A stretch of DNA of 20,741 nt from a virus (IMGVR_UViG_3300021437_000102:1-20741), one strand, 5' to 3'; counted from the first letter of the stretch, positions 1 to 5,908 are shown. Made by a program: numbers and translations. The notes: a model not told the origin generated them from the sequence alone.

Positions 1-2
1 AG

Positions 3-245
3 ATGGAGGCTCGTAGAATTGACCACAAAACCTATATTGACGCTAAGTGGTTGCTAGACCAGTACGACACCTTTAAAGACAAAGAAAAAGAAGAAGCGGT
101 ACTGGAGGCAATTAAAGGACTTTATAACTTCTTATACGACCATCGTACCGCCGATACTGAAACAGACCTTTTTGTGAGATTTAATAAAGAGGCGTTTTTG
201 GCACAGCTTAAGTATTTTTCTCCTGAAGATGACAAACTTATTTAA
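3..245 (+). CDS. hypothetical protein, possibly 5'-truncated
   Basis: An 80-residue reading frame beginning at the first ATG of the window and ending in TAA. I do not recognise the family. The protein is charged and looks mostly helical, with a Lys/Glu-rich stretch around residues 25-33 followed by an amphipathic helix and aromatic residues (GLYNFLYDH). No signal peptide, membrane segment or cysteine motif is visible. Only two bases lie upstream, so the true start may be to the left of the window. It is followed by a 74-base gap (246-319) in which I see no ORF and no clear promoter. It points the same way as all other genes, so it is probably the end of an upstream early-type operon. Confidence 0.55.
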   Translation: MEARRIDHKTYIDAKWLLDQYDTFKDKEKEEAVLEAIKGLYNFLYDHRTADTETDLFVRFNKEAFLAQLKYFSPEDDKLI

Positions 246-319
246 TCCGAAGATAGCTCCCACCTCCCTTACCAGAGAGCGATAAGATAGAGGATTTATC
301 AACCATTAAGAAGTAGTAC

Positions 320-550
320 ATGAAAATTGAACTAGATAAAGGAGGTTATGAAATCCACAACCGATGTTGCGTAAATAGTAACCATGTAGCCAGGTTTCTT
401 GCTGGTGATTCTGAAGACTGGTGCCAGTGTGGTTTTGGTGAGTGTAAGGTACGCGTGGCAATCTCATATAACGGACATTCGCCTTACACATATATCCTTA
501 CCGAAAAAGAAATTGCCAATTTACCAACTCTATCAACCCCTAAAGAATGA
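320..550 (+). CDS. hypothetical small cysteine-rich protein
   Basis: A 76-residue protein with clustered cysteines: a CC pair near residue 16 and a WCQCGFGEC segment near residue 35. This suggests metal binding or a compact disulfide-free zinc fold, but the spacing matches no named ribbon I can identify. The C-terminal half looks like beta strands (VRVAISYNG, YTYILTEKEI). Its TGA stop overlaps the ATG of the next gene by four bases (ATGA at 547-550), so the two are probably translationally coupled. No Shine-Dalgarno sequence precedes the start. Function unknown. Confidence 0.6.
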   Translation: MKIELDKGGYEIHNRCCVNSNHVARFLAGDSEDWCQCGFGECKVRVAISYNGHSPYTYILTEKEIANLPTLSTPKE

Positions 551-738
551 GTATGAACTACGAACTGGCAAAAGAATTGAAAGACGCAGGATACCCGCAA
601 AAAGAAGCACGTACTGTACAAAAAGGTATTACACCAAGCGGTAATAGGGGACCTTACTATTGCAAAGCACAAATAAAGAAAGGAGAAGTAAATGTTTGTG
701 CGTGTTATGGAGAAATTTATAAAAAGAAAAAAATATGA
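547..738 (+). CDS. hypothetical small phage protein (ELAKELKDAGYPQ start)
   Basis: A 63-residue basic protein. The N-terminal segment ELAKELKDAGYPQ resembles a short motif found at the start of many uncharacterised phage proteins. The rest contains CKAQIKKG and CACYG, and the tail is lysine-rich (YKKKKI). It is joined to both neighbours by ATGA overlaps (547-550 and 735-738), which supports it being a translated member of the same operon. The downstream-pointing AT-rich tail codons double as the leader of the next gene. I cannot assign a function. Confidence 0.6.
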   Translation: MSMNYELAKELKDAGYPQKEARTVQKGITPSGNRGPYYCKAQIKKGEVNVCACYGEIYKKKKI

Positions 739-1211
739 CAGAAATCACAAACAACGAATTTGTACGACAAACAATAGAATTGGTAAAAAGTATAGAAACC
801 CGTTTCCTAGAAGTGGGAGCAAGACTATACAAAATCCGTGAAGAACGACTATGGGAAGGCACTTACAATTCATTTGAAGACTTCCTTGCCGAGATTAAAA
901 TGACTAAAGGAAATGCTTCAATCCTAGCTAGTGTTCATAAAAACTACGTTCTTGAGGGTGGAATTGAACCAAAACAGCTTGCAGGTATTCCCTATAGTAA
1001 TCTTTATGAGGCAATCCCATTGATTGAAAAAGAAGGTGTAACCAGCGCAGCGGTCAAAGCAGAAACTCTTACACGATCAGAAATCAAAGACGAAGTACAA
1101 GAAAAGAAACTGGGTGTACACGAACACATTCCTAAAGATGACTCACGATGGGCAGTTTGTGAATGTGGTAAATTCATTAAAATCCATGAAGAAAGTTTAT
1201 CTCAAACGTAA
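735..1211 (+). CDS. putative DNA-binding phage/plasmid protein with C-terminal CxC segment
   Basis: A 158-residue protein. Residues about 25-70 contain the pattern 'LYKIREERLW...YNSFEDFLAE...KGNASILASVHKN'. This resembles the N-terminal region of phage and plasmid proteins of the form 'L-x-IR-x-x-x-LY...Y-x-SFEDY-x-x-E...S-x-x-x-AY', which are thought to hold a helix-turn-helix; the assignment here is by resemblance only. The middle is Glu/Lys-rich and helical. The C-terminus has a short WAVCECGKF segment that could hold a metal. The gene overlaps its upstream neighbour by ATGA and the downstream nuclease gene by 26 bases (1186-1211). The role may be regulatory or replication-related, but this is inference. 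Confidence 0.6.
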   Translation: MTEITNNEFVRQTIELVKSIETRFLEVGARLYKIREERLWEGTYNSFEDFLAEIKMTKGNASILASVHKNYVLEGGIEPKQLAGIPYSNLYEAIPLIEKEGVTSAAVKAETLTRSEIKDEVQEKKLGVHEHIPKDDSRWAVCECGKFIKIHEESLSQT

Positions 1212-1617
1212 ACCAATAAAGAAAGTTGCAAAGAAAAAAATAAAGAAAAAGCTAACAAGCCTTAAAAAGGCTGATACGGCTTTTTCTAAATGGGTACGAG
1301 ACCGTGATGGCAAATGTGTCCGTTGTGGTAAAACAGAACACCTCCAGTGTTCCCACTTTTGGCCTAGAGGGGCATCTAGAACAAGATTTGATCCAGAAAA
1401 TTGCGATACCCTTTGTTATGGTTGTCATTATGGGGACCGTTATCATGGTTGGGAATATTCAAAACAAGGAGAATACCGTGACTTCAAAATCAAACAATTA
1501 GGAGAAGAAGCCTATAAAAAATTAGAGGAGCGATACAATACTTTTATGCCTCAGCGTGAAGCAATAGAAAATGTTATGAACATGTTATCTATTACAAATG
1601 ACAAAGATGTCGTATAA
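1186..1617 (+). CDS. ninG-like: NinG/HNH-like recombination nuclease
   Basis: A 143-residue protein. It has a strongly basic N-terminus (Lys-rich residues 1-28), a first zinc pair C44-x-x-C47, the signature 'LQCSHFWPRGA' with H57, then RFDPEN and a second pair C77-x-x-C80, followed by a helical tail with 'KIKQLGEEAYKKL'. This order (CxxC, SH-x-x-R, RF-x-x-x-N, CxxC) is that of the lambda NinG (Rap) family, which acts on branched DNA in phage recombination and is related to HNH endonucleases. I chose the ATG at 1186 because the in-frame ATG at 1114 would add 24 residues lying wholly over the upstream gene, and the basic tail begins at 1186. A general HNH nuclease is the alternative. Its neighbours, a possible DNA-binding protein and a KH protein, fit nucleic-acid metabolism. 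Confidence 0.75.
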   Translation: MKKVYLKRKPIKKVAKKKIKKKLTSLKKADTAFSKWVRDRDGKCVRCGKTEHLQCSHFWPRGASRTRFDPENCDTLCYGCHYGDRYHGWEYSKQGEYRDFKIKQLGEEAYKKLEERYNTFMPQREAIENVMNMLSITNDKDVV

Positions 1618-1626
1618 TTAAATCCA

Positions 1627-1878
1627 ATGGAAGTCTCAGAATACCTCAGAACAATACTTACTCCAATGGTGAAACACCGTGACTCAATTACTATTGATGA
1701 ATCACAAGATGCAATGGGAGTACTACTGAAGGTAACCGTGCATAAAGAGGATATGGGTATAGTAATTGGCAAGTCCGGTGAAACAGCACAAGCAATACGT
1801 CATATTGTCCGTATTGTAGGCATTGCCGGTGATGCTCGCGTAAGTATCAAAATCAACGAACCTGTGAAAACAGGATAG
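1627..1878 (+). CDS. khpA-like: KhpA-like KH-domain RNA-binding protein
   Basis: An 83-residue protein that is essentially a single KH domain. The RNA-contacting GxxG loop is G48-K-S-G51 inside 'DMGIVIGKSGETAQAIRHIV', preceded by a beta strand (LLKVTVHKED) and followed by the last strand (RVSIKINEP). Length, an N-terminal helix with 'YLRTILTPMVKH', and the 'H-x-x-D-M-G-x-x-I-G-K-x-G-x-T-x-x-A-I-R' pattern all match bacterial KhpA (YlqC) proteins, which bind many RNAs and work with KhpB in Gram-positive bacteria. The gene sits between the nuclease and the chaperonin genes. It is unusual cargo for a phage. A role in protecting or remodelling phage or host RNA is inference. Family assignment is strong. 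Confidence 0.88.
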   Translation: MEVSEYLRTILTPMVKHRDSITIDESQDAMGVLLKVTVHKEDMGIVIGKSGETAQAIRHIVRIVGIAGDARVSIKINEPVKTG

Positions 1879-1906
1879 AAGTTTAATTAATATTAATGAT
1901 AAACAT

Positions 1907-2122
1907 ATGTCAGAACAACAGAAAACACCAGAAGATCGCGCAAAAGACTTTATTCAAGAATACGGGGAACTAGTAAAGAAGCACAATATTGATTTTGCTA
2001 CCTATCCACAATGGGTACCTGATGGTCAGGGTGGTTTTAGGACTGTCATTCAAAATCAGGCAATGGATGTAACTCCTAAAGAGGAGTCAATCCCTACCCC
2101 ATTCGTAGAAGAAGAAAAGTAA
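1907..2122 (+). CDS. hypothetical acidic protein
   Basis: A 71-residue acidic protein beginning MSEQQKTPEDRAKDFIQEYG. The first half is a predicted helix, the middle carries 'ATYPQWVPDGQGGFRTVIQN' with beta-like character, and the tail is Pro/Glu-rich. No metal, membrane or catalytic motif is seen. The 28-base gap before it (1879-1906) is very A/T-rich and contains the perfect 10-bp palindrome TTAATATTAA at 1887-1896; there is no Shine-Dalgarno sequence. The stop is followed after one base by the next ATG (2124). Family not recognised; probably a member of the KH-chaperonin transcription unit. Confidence 0.6.
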   Translation: MSEQQKTPEDRAKDFIQEYGELVKKHNIDFATYPQWVPDGQGGFRTVIQNQAMDVTPKEESIPTPFVEEEK

Positions 2123-2123
2123 C

Positions 2124-2291
2124 ATGAACCTGCTAAACAAGGTATTTGATTCAGTCACTAAGAAAATAGAGGAAGAAAAAGTCCCGAAGTTTTACAGTGA
2201 AACTGACAAGCCTAAAGGCAAAGCCACTATTGTAGAAGACGAACCATTACAAGACTTGTTTAACGAAGACGAACATGATCAAGCCAGTTAA
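2124..2291 (+). CDS. hypothetical small acidic protein upstream of GroES
   Basis: A 55-residue frame starting MNLLNKVFDSVTKKIEEEK. It has a short amphipathic helix, then a Lys/Asp-rich middle, and ends in acidic residues (EDEPLQDLFNEDEHDQAS). It begins one base after the previous stop (TAA 2120-2122, ATG 2124) and its end overlaps the GroES-like gene by 17 bases (2275-2291). Tight packing on both sides is the main evidence that it is real. No known domain. Whether it contributes to the chaperonin system next to it cannot be told from sequence. Confidence 0.6.
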   Translation: MNLLNKVFDSVTKKIEEEKVPKFYSETDKPKGKATIVEDEPLQDLFNEDEHDQAS

Positions 2292-2571
2292 TGGGCATTT
2301 GCTCATCGAACCACTACCCCAGGAGTCTTTTATCGCTTCAGACAGAGAAACCTACCAAGAGATTGGTGTAGTTATTGATTATGACGCTGACTTTGATGAC
2401 GACACAGCTGTCTGGACAGGCACTACGCTTAGTAAACCACCACAGTTGATTAACAAAGGAGACAAGGTTTATTTTGACTCGTGGTTGGCTGCTAAATTTC
2501 CCAAAGACCGCGACTCATTCTATTGGCTTGTAGAATGGTCAAACGTTCGCGCCGTGGAATATGCTGAGTAA
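2275..2571 (+). CDS. groES-like: GroES-like co-chaperonin
   Basis: A 98-residue protein with the layout of the 10-kDa chaperonin. Strand 'IKPVNGHLLIEPLP' at residues 2-15 corresponds to the N-terminal strand of GroES; 'IGVVIDYD' at 30-37 to the strand after the mobile loop; 'LINKGDKVYFDSW' at 58-70 to the 'GD-x-V-x-F' core strand; and 'WSNVRAVEYAE' at 88-98 to the C-terminal strand. Length equals the usual 95-100 residues. The mobile-loop region (about residues 16-29, QESFIASDRETYQE) lacks the classic GGIVL hydrophobic tripeptide context, so its contact with GroEL must use other residues. It lies 207 bases before the GroEL-like gene, separated by one small gene, which supports a phage chaperonin pair. 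Family assignment is by pattern, not by search. Confidence 0.82.
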   Translation: MIKPVNGHLLIEPLPQESFIASDRETYQEIGVVIDYDADFDDDTAVWTGTTLSKPPQLINKGDKVYFDSWLAAKFPKDRDSFYWLVEWSNVRAVEYAE

Positions 2572-2782
2572 GCGTTATCAAAACTCAGAATGTCGTAACA
2601 ACTACCTTCACGACTTCCGACAAATACAACAAACCAGTCAAGGCTACTTAGAACGCTGCACCAGATGTGGCAAACAGATACACTTCCCTTACAATATCTC
2701 AAACCATATTTATCTTAGTTGGCATATACGTTCTGCCTTACAACCTAATGACCCTTTATACGCTAGAGAATATAAACAATGA
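2561..2782 (+). CDS. hypothetical small zinc-ribbon-like phage protein
   Basis: A 73-residue protein wedged between the GroES-like and GroEL-like genes. It overlaps the first by 11 bases and the second by ATGA (2779-2782). It has H17, a C33-T-R-C36-G pair, an aromatic 'IHFPYN' segment, then 'YLSWHIRSALQPNDPLYAREY'. The order 'RC-x-x-CG...N-x-x-Y-x-x-x-H-x-R...LQP' recurs in small uncharacterised phage proteins. One CxxC plus nearby histidines could bind a single zinc. There is no evidence in the sequence that it takes part in folding, but its place inside the chaperonin pair means it is co-expressed with it. Confidence 0.62.
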   Translation: MLSKRYQNSECRNNYLHDFRQIQQTSQGYLERCTRCGKQIHFPYNISNHIYLSWHIRSALQPNDPLYAREYKQ

Positions 2783-4338
2783 AAGACAATTTACACTTTT
2801 CAGCCCAAGACAAACTAAAAGCAGGTATTGATAAAGTCGCCCAAGCCGTAGGTAATACTATGGGTACGGGAGGTAATAATGCCATTATTGAGGCTATTGA
2901 AGCTCCTGGCTACCTGACCACAAACGATGGGTACAGTATTGCAAATGCCGTACACCTTGCTGACCCTATTGAAAACCTAGGAAAGCAGATTCTCCTTGAG
3001 TCTATCAATCGTGCAAACAAAGCTAGTGGTGACGGCAGTAGTACAACTTGTGTCACTACAGCCGCTATCATTGAAGAAGGACTAAAATACATCAAAGACC
3101 ATCATCCTATGGATATCAAACGGTCTTTAGAGGATTGTATTCCCCTTATTGAAGAAAGCCTTGACCTTCAAACACAACACCTAGTGAAAGAAGATGGCAC
3201 ATTTGACGTAGTAAGGTTGAAACAAGTAGCTACTATTTCAGCAGAAGATGAAGAAATTGGTGCTACTATCGCTGAAATCTATAAAAAGATTGGACAAAAG
3301 GGTATTGTGTATTGGGATGTATCTAAGACAGGTAGCGATCATTACACAATTGGCTCAGGTATCACGGTAGAAGGAGCAACCTACGCTTCACCATACATGT
3401 GTGACGCTACTGAAACAGGACAGAATACTAACCAAATCCGCATTAAGAATCCGTACATTCTCCTTACTAAACAAAAGATTGCCAGCTCATCAGACTTCAA
3501 CAATATCGCTCAAAAACTGTTTGAAAAGGAGGTAAAGGACATTGTGGTATTTGCGGATGACTTTGAACCACTCATCATAAACGACTTAATTCTAACCAGA
3601 GCAAAGAAAGGTTTTAGAATTGTCCTTATAAAAATGCCTGTCCTTTTCAAAGATGTATGGTTTGAGGACTTAGCTTTAGCTACAGGCGCAAAAGTAGTAG
3701 ACGCAACCGCAGGTTTCCCCCTAAAGGACTTGTCTATAGAACATCTAGGACGTGTTGGAAATATCATCATAGACAAACAAGACACTTTCCTAGATGGTAT
3801 AAACGATGTCTCAGAGCATATTAAAGCACTAGAAGAAGACAAGACTGAAGAATCAGACTTACGAGTAGCTCGACTCAACACCAAGACCGCACGTTACTTT
3901 GTAGGTGCTCAAACAGAGTCAGCCCTATCATACCGTCGTCTTAAGGTAGAAGATGCCATTGCAGCGGCATTTCAGGCTCTTAACGGGGGTATTGTAGCTG
4001 GTGGTGGTGTGGCACTACTAAATACTACTCAAGTACTACCAATCACAATTGGTGGTAAAATCCTCTCTACAGCCCTTACAGCGCCTCTCAGGACTATCTG
4101 TAATAACAGTGGTATCGAAAATGCACCAGAGGTTGGAGGAACTATTGGTTTCAATACCAAGACAAGGGAGTTGGTGGATATGTTTGAGGAGGGAATCGTG
4201 GACCCTAAAAATGTCGTTCTCAACGCAGTGAAGAATGCAGTCAGCGTAGCGGCTACCGTGCTTACAGCCCCTACAATTGTATTGCTTCCTCGCATGGAAA
4301 TGCCGCAACAGGAACAGCAGACTCTCATTCAACGGTAA
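2779..4338 (+). CDS. groEL-like: GroEL-like group I chaperonin
   Basis: A 519-residue chaperonin subunit (E. coli GroEL has 548). Equatorial ATP-site elements are present: 'NTMGTGGNNA' at 26-35 (cf. TLGPKGRNV), TNDGYS with D50 (GroEL D52), SGDGSSTT with D85 (GroEL D87, Mg-binding), VEDAI with D392 (GroEL D398, catalytic), 'GGIVAGGGVALL' at 403-414, and IVDPKNV with D475 (GroEL D495 region). The apical domain, about 185-370, is strongly diverged, though 'YASPYMCDATETGQ' at 202-215 matches the GroEL 'YLSPYF...ETG' segment. The C-terminus ends in a Gln-rich tail and has no GGM repeat. All ATPase residues are kept, so an active ATP-driven ring is expected. With the GroES-like gene just upstream it should fold phage, and perhaps host, proteins in the cytoplasm. 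Start is fixed by the ATGA overlap. Confidence 0.95.
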   Translation: MKDNLHFSAQDKLKAGIDKVAQAVGNTMGTGGNNAIIEAIEAPGYLTTNDGYSIANAVHLADPIENLGKQILLESINRANKASGDGSSTTCVTTAAIIEEGLKYIKDHHPMDIKRSLEDCIPLIEESLDLQTQHLVKEDGTFDVVRLKQVATISAEDEEIGATIAEIYKKIGQKGIVYWDVSKTGSDHYTIGSGITVEGATYASPYMCDATETGQNTNQIRIKNPYILLTKQKIASSSDFNNIAQKLFEKEVKDIVVFADDFEPLIINDLILTRAKKGFRIVLIKMPVLFKDVWFEDLALATGAKVVDATAGFPLKDLSIEHLGRVGNIIIDKQDTFLDGINDVSEHIKALEEDKTEESDLRVARLNTKTARYFVGAQTESALSYRRLKVEDAIAAAFQALNGGIVAGGGVALLNTTQVLPITIGGKILSTALTAPLRTICNNSGIENAPEVGGTIGFNTKTRELVDMFEEGIVDPKNVVLNAVKNAVSVAATVLTAPTIVLLPRMEMPQQEQQTLIQR

Positions 4339-4339
4339 A

Positions 4340-4510
4340 ATGAAAGCCACACCATCACAGCCAGAATGTCATGGTAAAAAGAGATACACCAAAAATGAAG
4401 TTTACCGGACTAGAAAATACGTAGGCAGAGCCAGAGACAAAGATGTAAGGATTTATCAATGCCCAGACTGCCACGGGTGGCATGTCACTAAAAAAGGAAC
4501 CTATGAATAA
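4340..4510 (+). CDS. hypothetical zinc-binding microprotein (CPDCxGWH)
   Basis: A 56-residue basic protein starting one base after the chaperonin stop. It has C10-H-G-K-K-R-Y near the start and 'YQCPDCHGWHVTK' (C41, C44, H48) near the end. The pattern 'C-x-x-K-x-x-Y...Y-x-CP-x-C-x-x-WH' is common in tiny phage and bacterial proteins of unknown function and probably binds one zinc. I chose ATG 4340 rather than the in-frame ATG at 4277 because the earlier one would run 21 codons inside the chaperonin gene. The end overlaps the next gene by eight bases. Confidence 0.68.
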   Translation: MKATPSQPECHGKKRYTKNEVYRTRKYVGRARDKDVRIYQCPDCHGWHVTKKGTYE

Positions 4511-4697
4511 AAATACAGTAGATTACTTGAACTTGGTATATGACATTGACCAAAAACGTGGTCAATGTGACGAAGGATGTTATAAGTTCACTTTAGAAGA
4601 AGCAGAAAAAGCCATTGAGTTAGTCAAAGAACAACATGGTAACTTATCTCCAAAATTCCATGTTGACCATTATCACTTAGTGAAGTCCTATGAGTAG
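4503..4697 (+). CDS. hypothetical small protein
   Basis: A 64-residue protein starting MNKNTVDYLNLVYD. It has a C29-x-x-x-C33 pair (QCDEGCYKF), then an acidic helix (LEEAEKAIELVKEQHG) and a His-rich end (KFHVDHYHLVK). Start at 4503 is preferred over the in-frame ATG at 4482 because the latter lies inside the upstream gene, and the short eight-base overlap is typical here. The TAG stop overlaps the next gene by eight bases (4690-4697). Family not recognised. Confidence 0.58.
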   Translation: MNKNTVDYLNLVYDIDQKRGQCDEGCYKFTLEEAEKAIELVKEQHGNLSPKFHVDHYHLVKSYE

Positions 4698-4857
4698 TAC
4701 ATTTAAAATCAGAGGAAAGTGTGAAGGTTGTCGAAAGCAGAAGTGGTTTATACAGACCCGCAAGGTAATGTTACCTATTGGCAAAGTAGCCACTAGTCAC
4801 GACCTCTTTTGTAGTAGTTGTTATAAAGCAGTAAAAAAAGAAATATGCAAGAAATAG
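4690..4857 (+). CDS. hypothetical zinc-ribbon microprotein (two CxxC pairs)
   Basis: A 55-residue basic protein with C11-E-G-C14 and C41-S-S-C44, about 27 residues apart. This is the spacing expected of a four-cysteine zinc ribbon, with beta strands between (KWFIQTRKVMLPIG). The ribbon is followed by a Lys-rich tail containing one more cysteine. Such ribbons often bind nucleic acid or act as protein adaptors, but nothing here says which. It overlaps both neighbours (4690-4697 and 4845-4857), consistent with tight operon packing. Confidence 0.62.
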   Translation: MSSTFKIRGKCEGCRKQKWFIQTRKVMLPIGKVATSHDLFCSSCYKAVKKEICKK

Positions 4858-5009
4858 AACACAACCCTGAAAAGAACCACAAAGCAATCTCAATTATTCA
4901 AATGGAAGATGGCAACTGGAAAGGTTGGATGTGGCGATGGGGTAAACTTATAGAAGTACGTGAAGGAGACCCAAACACCGTATTGAATACCCTTTTAACT
5001 CATAGCTAG
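4845..5009 (+). CDS. hypothetical small Trp-rich protein, last gene before the terminator
   Basis: A 54-residue protein with a tryptophan-rich core (GNWKGWMWRWGKLIEVREG) that looks like a beta hairpin. No cysteine, signal or membrane segment. It overlaps the upstream gene by 13 bases. Its TAG stop shares its last base with the first copy of the 15-bp palindrome (5009-5023), and the terminator hairpin follows ten bases later, so this is the last gene of the left transcription unit. Function unknown. Confidence 0.58.
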   Translation: MQEIEHNPEKNHKAISIIQMEDGNWKGWMWRWGKLIEVREGDPNTVLNTLLTHS

Positions 5010-5023
5010 TTTCACCGTAAAAC
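5009..5023 (+). repeat. palindromic repeat GTTTYACNGTRAAAC, copy 1
   Basis: The sequence GTTTCACCGTAAAAC is 12/15 self-complementary around its centre. It begins on the last base of the stop codon of the preceding gene and its right part overlaps the left arm of the terminator hairpin. It is the exact reverse complement of the copy at 10740-10754. It may be a protein-binding site or part of the terminator region. Confidence 0.6.
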
Positions 5024-5045
5024 CCACTATCCACAGGTGGGTTTT
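5019..5045 (+). terminator. intrinsic terminator hairpin
   Basis: A perfect 9-bp inverted repeat, AAAACCCAC (5019-5027) and GTGGGTTTT (5037-5045), with a 9-base loop. The right arm ends in a T run, giving a GC core followed by U residues as expected for a rho-independent terminator. It lies just after the last gene of the left block and just before a promoter. The A/T ends would also make it partly bidirectional. Confidence 0.85.
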
Positions 5046-5052
5046 ATTGTAG

Positions 5053-5081
5053 TTGACAGCCAAAGCGGTTTGGTATAGTAT
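5053..5081 (+). promoter_or_regulatory. sigma70-type promoter
   Basis: A consensus -35 box TTGACA lies at 5053-5058. The -10 can be read as TATAGT at 5074-5079, preceded by TGG to form an extended -10 (15-base spacer), or as TAGTAT at 5076-5081 with the ideal 17-base spacer. Transcription would start near 5086-5090. It sits between the terminator and the gene at 5121 and is the clearest promoter in the window, so it probably drives the microprotein cluster and possibly the packaging genes beyond. Confidence 0.85.
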
Positions 5082-5089
5082 ATAGGTAA

Positions 5090-5110
5090 GCAAGGAGCTA
5101 ACCACCTTGC
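5090..5110 (+). promoter_or_regulatory. 5' leader hairpin at the transcript start
   Basis: A perfect 6-bp inverted repeat, GCAAGG (5090-5095) and CCTTGC (5105-5110), with a 9-base loop, begins within a few bases of the predicted transcription start. It contains AGGAG (5093-5097), but that lies about 24 bases before the ATG at 5121, too far for normal initiation. A 5'-end stabilising hairpin is the likeliest role. Confidence 0.6.
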
Positions 5111-5120
5111 ACCAACAAGT

Positions 5121-5324
5121 ATGAGTTACTCAGAGCAAGAAGCACGATGGGAACGCGAAGAAGAAATTGCCAAGGCAATGGAAACTTCAGACAGCGAAGC
5201 ACTTTACCAGCTCGCTGGACTAGAAAAAGAAGAAGGTAATGACGAAGTAGCAGCAGAACTTATCCGAGTAGCCCGCATGATAGATAACGCAGACTGGGCA
5301 TACGACAATGCCATTGGCAATTAG
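5121..5324 (+). CDS. hypothetical acidic helical protein, first gene after the promoter
   Basis: A 67-residue, Glu-rich, apparently all-helical protein (SEQEARWEREEEIAKAMET, then AGLEKEEGNDEVAAELIRVA). The two helices joined by a short turn recall a tetratricopeptide-like hairpin, but the match is too short to claim. It has no cysteines, unlike most neighbours. Being first behind a strong promoter with a protective leader hairpin, it is likely to be the most expressed product of this unit. One base separates it from the next gene. Function unknown. Confidence 0.65.
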   Translation: MSYSEQEARWEREEEIAKAMETSDSEALYQLAGLEKEEGNDEVAAELIRVARMIDNADWAYDNAIGN

Positions 5325-5325
5325 T

Positions 5326-5439
5326 ATGAAAAAATGTGATTGTAAATTACAAAACGGTAAATCGTGTGAACACGGTTACCGATTGAACACACCAAACGCA
5401 AGTAAATTATTAAAAGCATTGCGTAATATCAAAAAATAG
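5326..5439 (+). CDS. hypothetical Cys-rich basic micropeptide
   Basis: A 37-residue frame starting MKKCDCKLQNGKSCEHG. Four candidate zinc ligands (C4, C6, C14, H16) fall within 13 residues, followed by a basic helix (ASKLLKALRNIKK). It starts one base after the previous stop and ends one base before the next ATG, so the packing supports it despite its size. It could be a tiny zinc-knuckle-like nucleic-acid binder. This is inference from composition only. Confidence 0.5.
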   Translation: MKKCDCKLQNGKSCEHGYRLNTPNASKLLKALRNIKK

Positions 5440-5440
5440 C

Positions 5441-5587
5441 ATGTACGCCTACGAACTACTACCCCGCTTAACCTTTCTCACCCTAACAGTGGACAACACA
5501 CAAGAATATTGGGAAGAAAGATTAGAATGGATAGGTACAGACAAACAATGGTCTGAAGTTACCAAAATGGAAATGAAATTATCATGA
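5441..5587 (+). CDS. hypothetical micropeptide
   Basis: A 48-residue frame starting MYAYELLPRLTFLTLTVDN. A short beta-like hydrophobic start is followed by a charged helical part rich in Trp and Glu (EYWEERLEWIGTDKQW). It is joined to the following gene by an ATGA overlap (5584-5587), which is the best evidence that it is translated. No family recognised. Confidence 0.5.
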   Translation: MYAYELLPRLTFLTLTVDNTQEYWEERLEWIGTDKQWSEVTKMEMKLS

Positions 5588-5739
5588 AACATGAAATGAC
5601 AATCCTTCACCACAAGGACAACAAGAAAGCACTTAACGTGGCTATTCAAAACAAAACCAAACTCAACCGTTACAAACACAAGGAAATACCATCATTCAGT
5701 AAGATGGAACGTCTCCTTTCAAAAACAATGAAAGACTAA
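5584..5739 (+). CDS. hypothetical basic micropeptide
   Basis: A 51-residue, Lys/His-rich frame starting MKHEMTILHHKDNKKALNVA. Two helical stretches and a high positive charge suggest interaction with nucleic acid or with an acidic partner, but no domain can be named. It overlaps the upstream frame by ATGA, and its TAA is one base before the next ATG (5741). Confidence 0.5.
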   Translation: MKHEMTILHHKDNKKALNVAIQNKTKLNRYKHKEIPSFSKMERLLSKTMKD

Positions 5740-5740
5740 C

Positions 5741-5908
5741 ATGTCAGTAAATCAGATAGACGTCAACGCAGTAAACCAACGAGTAAAAAACGAAGCAGCA
5801 GTAGCTTTAGGCCGTCTAGGAGGGCTTAAAGGTGGCAAATCAACCAGTGAAGCAAAGAAACGTGCAGCTCGCCTTAATGGACTTAAAAATAAGAAAAAAA
5901 CAGCATGA
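5741..5908 (+). CDS. small GLKGGK-type basic phage protein
   Basis: A 55-residue protein. Residues 22-50 carry 'ALGRLGGLKGGKSTSEAKKR' and then 'AARLNGLKNKKK'. This Gly/Lys/Ala pattern (LGRxGGLKGGK...A) defines a widespread group of short phage and plasmid proteins without known function. The basic Gly-Lys turn followed by a basic helix suggests DNA or RNA contact. It shares an ATGA overlap with the membrane protein gene that follows (5905-5908). The frame overlapping it at 5832-6026 is a shadow. Confidence 0.62.
   Translation: MSVNQIDVNAVNQRVKNEAAVALGRLGGLKGGKSTSEAKKRAARLNGLKNKKKTA

Noticed and set aside
1861-1874. CCTGT-GAAA-ACAGG hairpin at the end of the KH gene as a terminator
   Set aside because: It lies within the last codons and is followed by ATAGAAG, not by a T run; the short stem may be incidental. 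No transcription stop is likely before the chaperonin genes.
3510-3884. A 124-residue - strand frame inside the chaperonin gene
   Set aside because: It is a shadow of the chaperonin apical domain; low-complexity Ser/Thr content and no coupling to any - strand gene.
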